Shown here: in pieces, positions 61,701 through 64,000 of the stretch
How positions within the stretch are numbered: the first letter of the stretch is position 1
Layout: every line of letters begins with the position of its first letter
Assembly (NCBI GenBank): GCA_024235175.1
Contig: JACKMX010000009.1
Location: 37,860-101,859 of the forward strand
Direction of reading: 5' to 3'
DNA: 64,000 nucleotides
Origin: Chromatiaceae bacterium
GTDB lineage: Bacteria > Pseudomonadota > Gammaproteobacteria > Chromatiales > Chromatiaceae
Notes under the pieces: model-generated
What the model saw: only the letters and a program-made list of their open reading frames with translations
The model's database searches: none
Told to the model about the DNA's origin: nothing
Program-made: the position numbers and the translations under genes

Positions 61701-62690
61701 TTATACTCCGGCGCCGATACTTCGCAGCTTTGCGCTTCGCGCTCCCAGTTTCGCGATGCCCTGAACTCCAACGGCTCTCAGCAGCTGATAGTACGCCTCT
61801 GGCTTCTCCTCCAAGAGCATCTCGCGCAAACAGAGCCAGTGCGCCAGCTTCGCGGAGCTCTCGATCATCAGTTTCTTCATCTCTGGATCCGTAATACGGG
61901 CAAAGCGTGGATTCGTTACCAGGGGGGAAGGCAGACCACTGTGGAGGTCTTCAAGAAAACCGTTTCGGAATACCTGGGCAGTGGTGGCATTTGCCTCATC
62001 TCGAAGGGTGAGCTCGGGATGACCGCGCTGTGGGATCGTCTGGCTCCGATCGGTCTCGAAGTCGAGAAGCTCCAGGGGTGAAAGCATCCGACCGGCCTTA
62101 TCTTCGGCCATCCCATCAACGACGCCGTGATCGCCTCCATCCGTTCCGGCAACCATTGCCTCCCACAGCTTGACGAGCTCCATCGGTGCATCCATATCGA
62201 CTGCGAGCTTGGCGGCCGAATCGTCTCTTGCAGTTCGTTCCGTGTGTGCCCGGCGCCAGGAGGACTCGGCGAGCAGCATCAAGTCAGCTCTCAGGGCGTC
62301 TCGCAACTGCGACTCATCTAGAACCTCATCTGGCGCGTCGTAGTACATCTTGGCAGTCGCAGGAAATGCGAATTTCATGATCGTCTCGAGCATTTCACCG
62401 GCGGTATCGCCCGCGCCCACTTCTGCCTGGATATCCTCGTGCCGTGCAAGCAGCTCCAGCTCCTCGATCTGGATATCCTCGGGTGACAAGGGTCTCCCGG
62501 CTTGCTCCGGCCAGTCGATGGTGATCCGAACAGGAAGGTGGAAATCTATGAACACGGGGCCATCGTACTCCGTCCAACGACAGCCCACCGGATTGCCCAC
62601 CTCATCGAGTAAGTAGATGAGGTGATCCTCATCACACGCTGTTACTAGCGTGCACGAAAGATCCGGCCACCGGACGAGATACAGTGTCAT
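61701..62690 (-). CDS. Hypothetical protein (329 aa)
   Basis: The start ATG 62690 follows TAGGAGGTGACC; a GTG two codons upstream falls inside that site and is rejected. The N-terminal 90 residues look like a small alpha/beta domain (MTLYLVRWPDLSCTLVTACD, IYLLDEVGNPVGCRW), resembling a ligand- or partner-sensing fold. The remainder is acidic and helical. No transmembrane segment, signal peptide or catalytic motif is visible and I recognise no family. It is cargo of the integrative element, with a short zinc-ribbon gene upstream on the same strand. Confidence 0.75.
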   Translation of the reverse strand: MTLYLVRWPDLSCTLVTACDEDHLIYLLDEVGNPVGCRWTEYDGPVFIDFHLPVRITIDWPEQAGRPLSPEDIQIEELELLARHEDIQAEVGAGDTAGEMLETIMKFAFPATAKMYYDAPDEVLDESQLRDALRADLMLLAESSWRRAHTERTARDDSAAKLAVDMDAPMELVKLWEAMVAGTDGGDHGVVDGMAEDKAGRMLSPLELLDFETDRSQTIPQRGHPELTLRDEANATTAQVFRNGFLEDLHSGLPSPLVTNPRFARITDPEMKKLMIESSAKLAHWLCLREMLLEEKPEAYYQLLRAVGVQGIAKLGARSAKLRSIGAGV

Positions 62691-62863
62691 GGTCACCTCC
62701 TAGTTATTTCTACGGGCAAAACTGGGAACGAGCATCTAATTCCCGGTCCCGGTGGCGAGCAGCGCCTCATTCGCAGTTTACATACTTCAATCGTGTTGCT
62801 GCCAATCGGAGATCACGGCGCTCCATCTCCGCCGCCAGTGCCCGCATGAAAACGCCCGACCGG

Positions 62864-63070
62864 TCAGCAGTAGCCGCTTCCTTTTTTAGCATCCTGTTTC
62901 GTTTTCCATAGATCATAATGGGGGGAACCCACGCGCAGCATCTTCACACCGCAACTGAGGCAGCGTAGCTCCTGGCAAGGTAATCCCCGCTCGTGGGAAA
63001 CACTTGCTTCGCACTTGGGACAGATGCATTTGCCGCCCGAGCCCATGTCGTGTCTCTGTTTTGCTGTCAT
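62864..63070 (-). CDS. Small zinc-ribbon protein (68 aa)
   Basis: The core CICPKCEASVSHERGLPCQE, then LRCLSCGVKMLR, has four CxxC-type cysteines in two knuckles, which should bind one zinc ion. The layout C-x2-C-x9-GxPCxExxC-x2-CG resembles small ferredoxin-like/zinc-ribbon proteins of environmental bacteria. GAAGGT precedes the ATG. Function unknown. It lies about 170 bases upstream of the 329-aa gene. Confidence 0.7.
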   Translation of the reverse strand: MTAKQRHDMGSGGKCICPKCEASVSHERGLPCQELRCLSCGVKMLRVGSPHYDLWKTKQDAKKGSGYC

Positions 63071-64000
63071 GGTTTGACCTTCAACATTGCCGGGGACCTA
63101 CTCAACTTCATCGCTGAAGTAAATGAAACTGCCGGCTGAACCGTACATCTGACCCGCAGTTTTTCGTCACTGCTCATGCTATCAATAATGTCTGCAGAAC
63201 ACAGCGTCAACGACCGGGCATCCAGCAGCGACCCATCCGGCCTTCGAACTGTCCACAGAATCCATAGGCCATGCCCGTCACGGTGGAGCGAGCCCGAAAG
63301 TTCTCGCAGCCAAGGACGGGGCCGCTGTAGCGGCGGCTGTGAAGTTTGTGGTCAGGTCGATGTGTACCGCAGGGCGATGTCACTCTTTGAATTGCGATTG
63401 GTATGACAGGCCGCTGCCTGGCGAACCACGCGTCCCGAGCGAAGCCGCCATCGTCACTAGTAAACGAAGTGGGGTAGTGACGAGGGCGGCGATCCCATTA
63501 ACGGCGCGGGTTTGCAGCGGAATTTCGGGGTGACGGCGGGATTATCTGTTCTTATACTCGCCCTCAGAACGCCAATTTTCGATAAATTCATCCGTGGCCA
63601 CTACGTGTATCAGTGGCAATAGCGCTTAACCGGATCACTCGAAGCGCGTCGGCTTTCAGCCGTTGATCCATCTTCAAGTCCAGACAGATCGTTCGATCTG
63701 CTTTTACCGCAGGCGCCAGCCTGCCATCCACTCGACGAGCCATCAGACTATCGCTATCGGCGATGGAAATTGACGCTTACATTTCATCCACAGCGGAAAT
63801 CTCTTCCGTTCACTCAAAAAAGGAGGTGTAACCACCATCGAGGAACGCCCGATTCCGGGCACGTTGGGTCCGCACTGGACCTTTACCCATCAGGGATAAA
63901 CCAGTGTTGCCTGAGACCAGGCATGTTCAGGTCGTACGGGAGTGGTGTCCCAAGGCCGTTTCGCATCAGCGGATTCAGTCAGCTACGGCTGCTGAATGGC
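63071..64000. other. 930-bp region without a recognisable gene, right edge
   Basis: No convincing coding frame is found in either direction. Near 63820 a very strong ribosome-site-like stretch (AAAAAAGGAGGTG) is followed by no ATG or GTG at the expected distance; the frame starting at ATC 63837 has 21 codons before TAA. Beyond it are several short inverted segments. It may be the leader of the next ICE gene outside the window. Confidence 0.4.

Overview
The window looks like chromosomal DNA of a gammaproteobacterium. The evidence is the mutY-yggX-tRNA-Phe order, an NtrC-type regulator, AsmA, an alanine-zipper lipoprotein, a PEP-CTERM protein and several families of dihaem c-type cytochromes. 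An environmental (possibly sulfur-oxidising) lineage would fit, but no gene here proves that.

Region 1 (1-14289, minus strand) is an unusual five-gene operon with coupled overlaps. It encodes a class 3 lipase, a 1632-aa DUF6603 protein, a 743-aa and a 1159-aa protein of uncharacterised families, and a kelch-repeat protein cut by the window edge. The kelch gene is open from 1635 to base 1. An IS110-family element (about 14300-15840) sits at the head of the operon, next to a short ORF that may be a gene remnant.

Region 2 (16173-26241) holds four proteins with two CxxCH haem sites each and one lipoprotein, all on the plus strand. At least three of the four resemble the RoxA-like cytochrome c / dihaem peroxidase group. 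They converge on an ECF sigma factor gene with a coupled small partner gene.

Region 3 (26456-38636) is ordinary chromosome: J-domain protein, NtrC-like regulator, DUF1244 protein, SHOCT protein, two membrane coiled-coil proteins, an OmpA-domain coiled-coil protein, a DUF2007/zinc-ribbon protein, AsmA, an Lpp-like lipoprotein, an L,D-transpeptidase, MutY, YggX and tRNA-Phe. It also contains dispersed hairpin repeats and a 264-bp MITE whose terminal repeat supplies part of the stop codon of the DUF1244 gene.

Region 4 (38611 to the right edge) is an integrative element inserted at the 3' end of tRNA-Phe. A phage-like switch (integrase, excisionase-like protein, S24 repressor, Cro-like protein) is joined to an SPI-7/PFGI-1-type ICE replication and maintenance block (ParB, DUF2857, STY4528-type, PFL_4669-type, ParM-like with a small partner, DUF3577, RadC-like, DUF6573). 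The cargo begins with a giant STAND-type ATPase with an N-terminal nuclease-like motif (probably anti-phage), split by a frameshift. After it come an integrase fragment, a group II intron remnant, an IS1182 element with an in-frame amber codon, a PEP-CTERM gene, an IS91-like element with 19-bp inverted ends, and two orphan genes. No conjugation genes and no right attachment site lie in the window, so the element continues beyond it.
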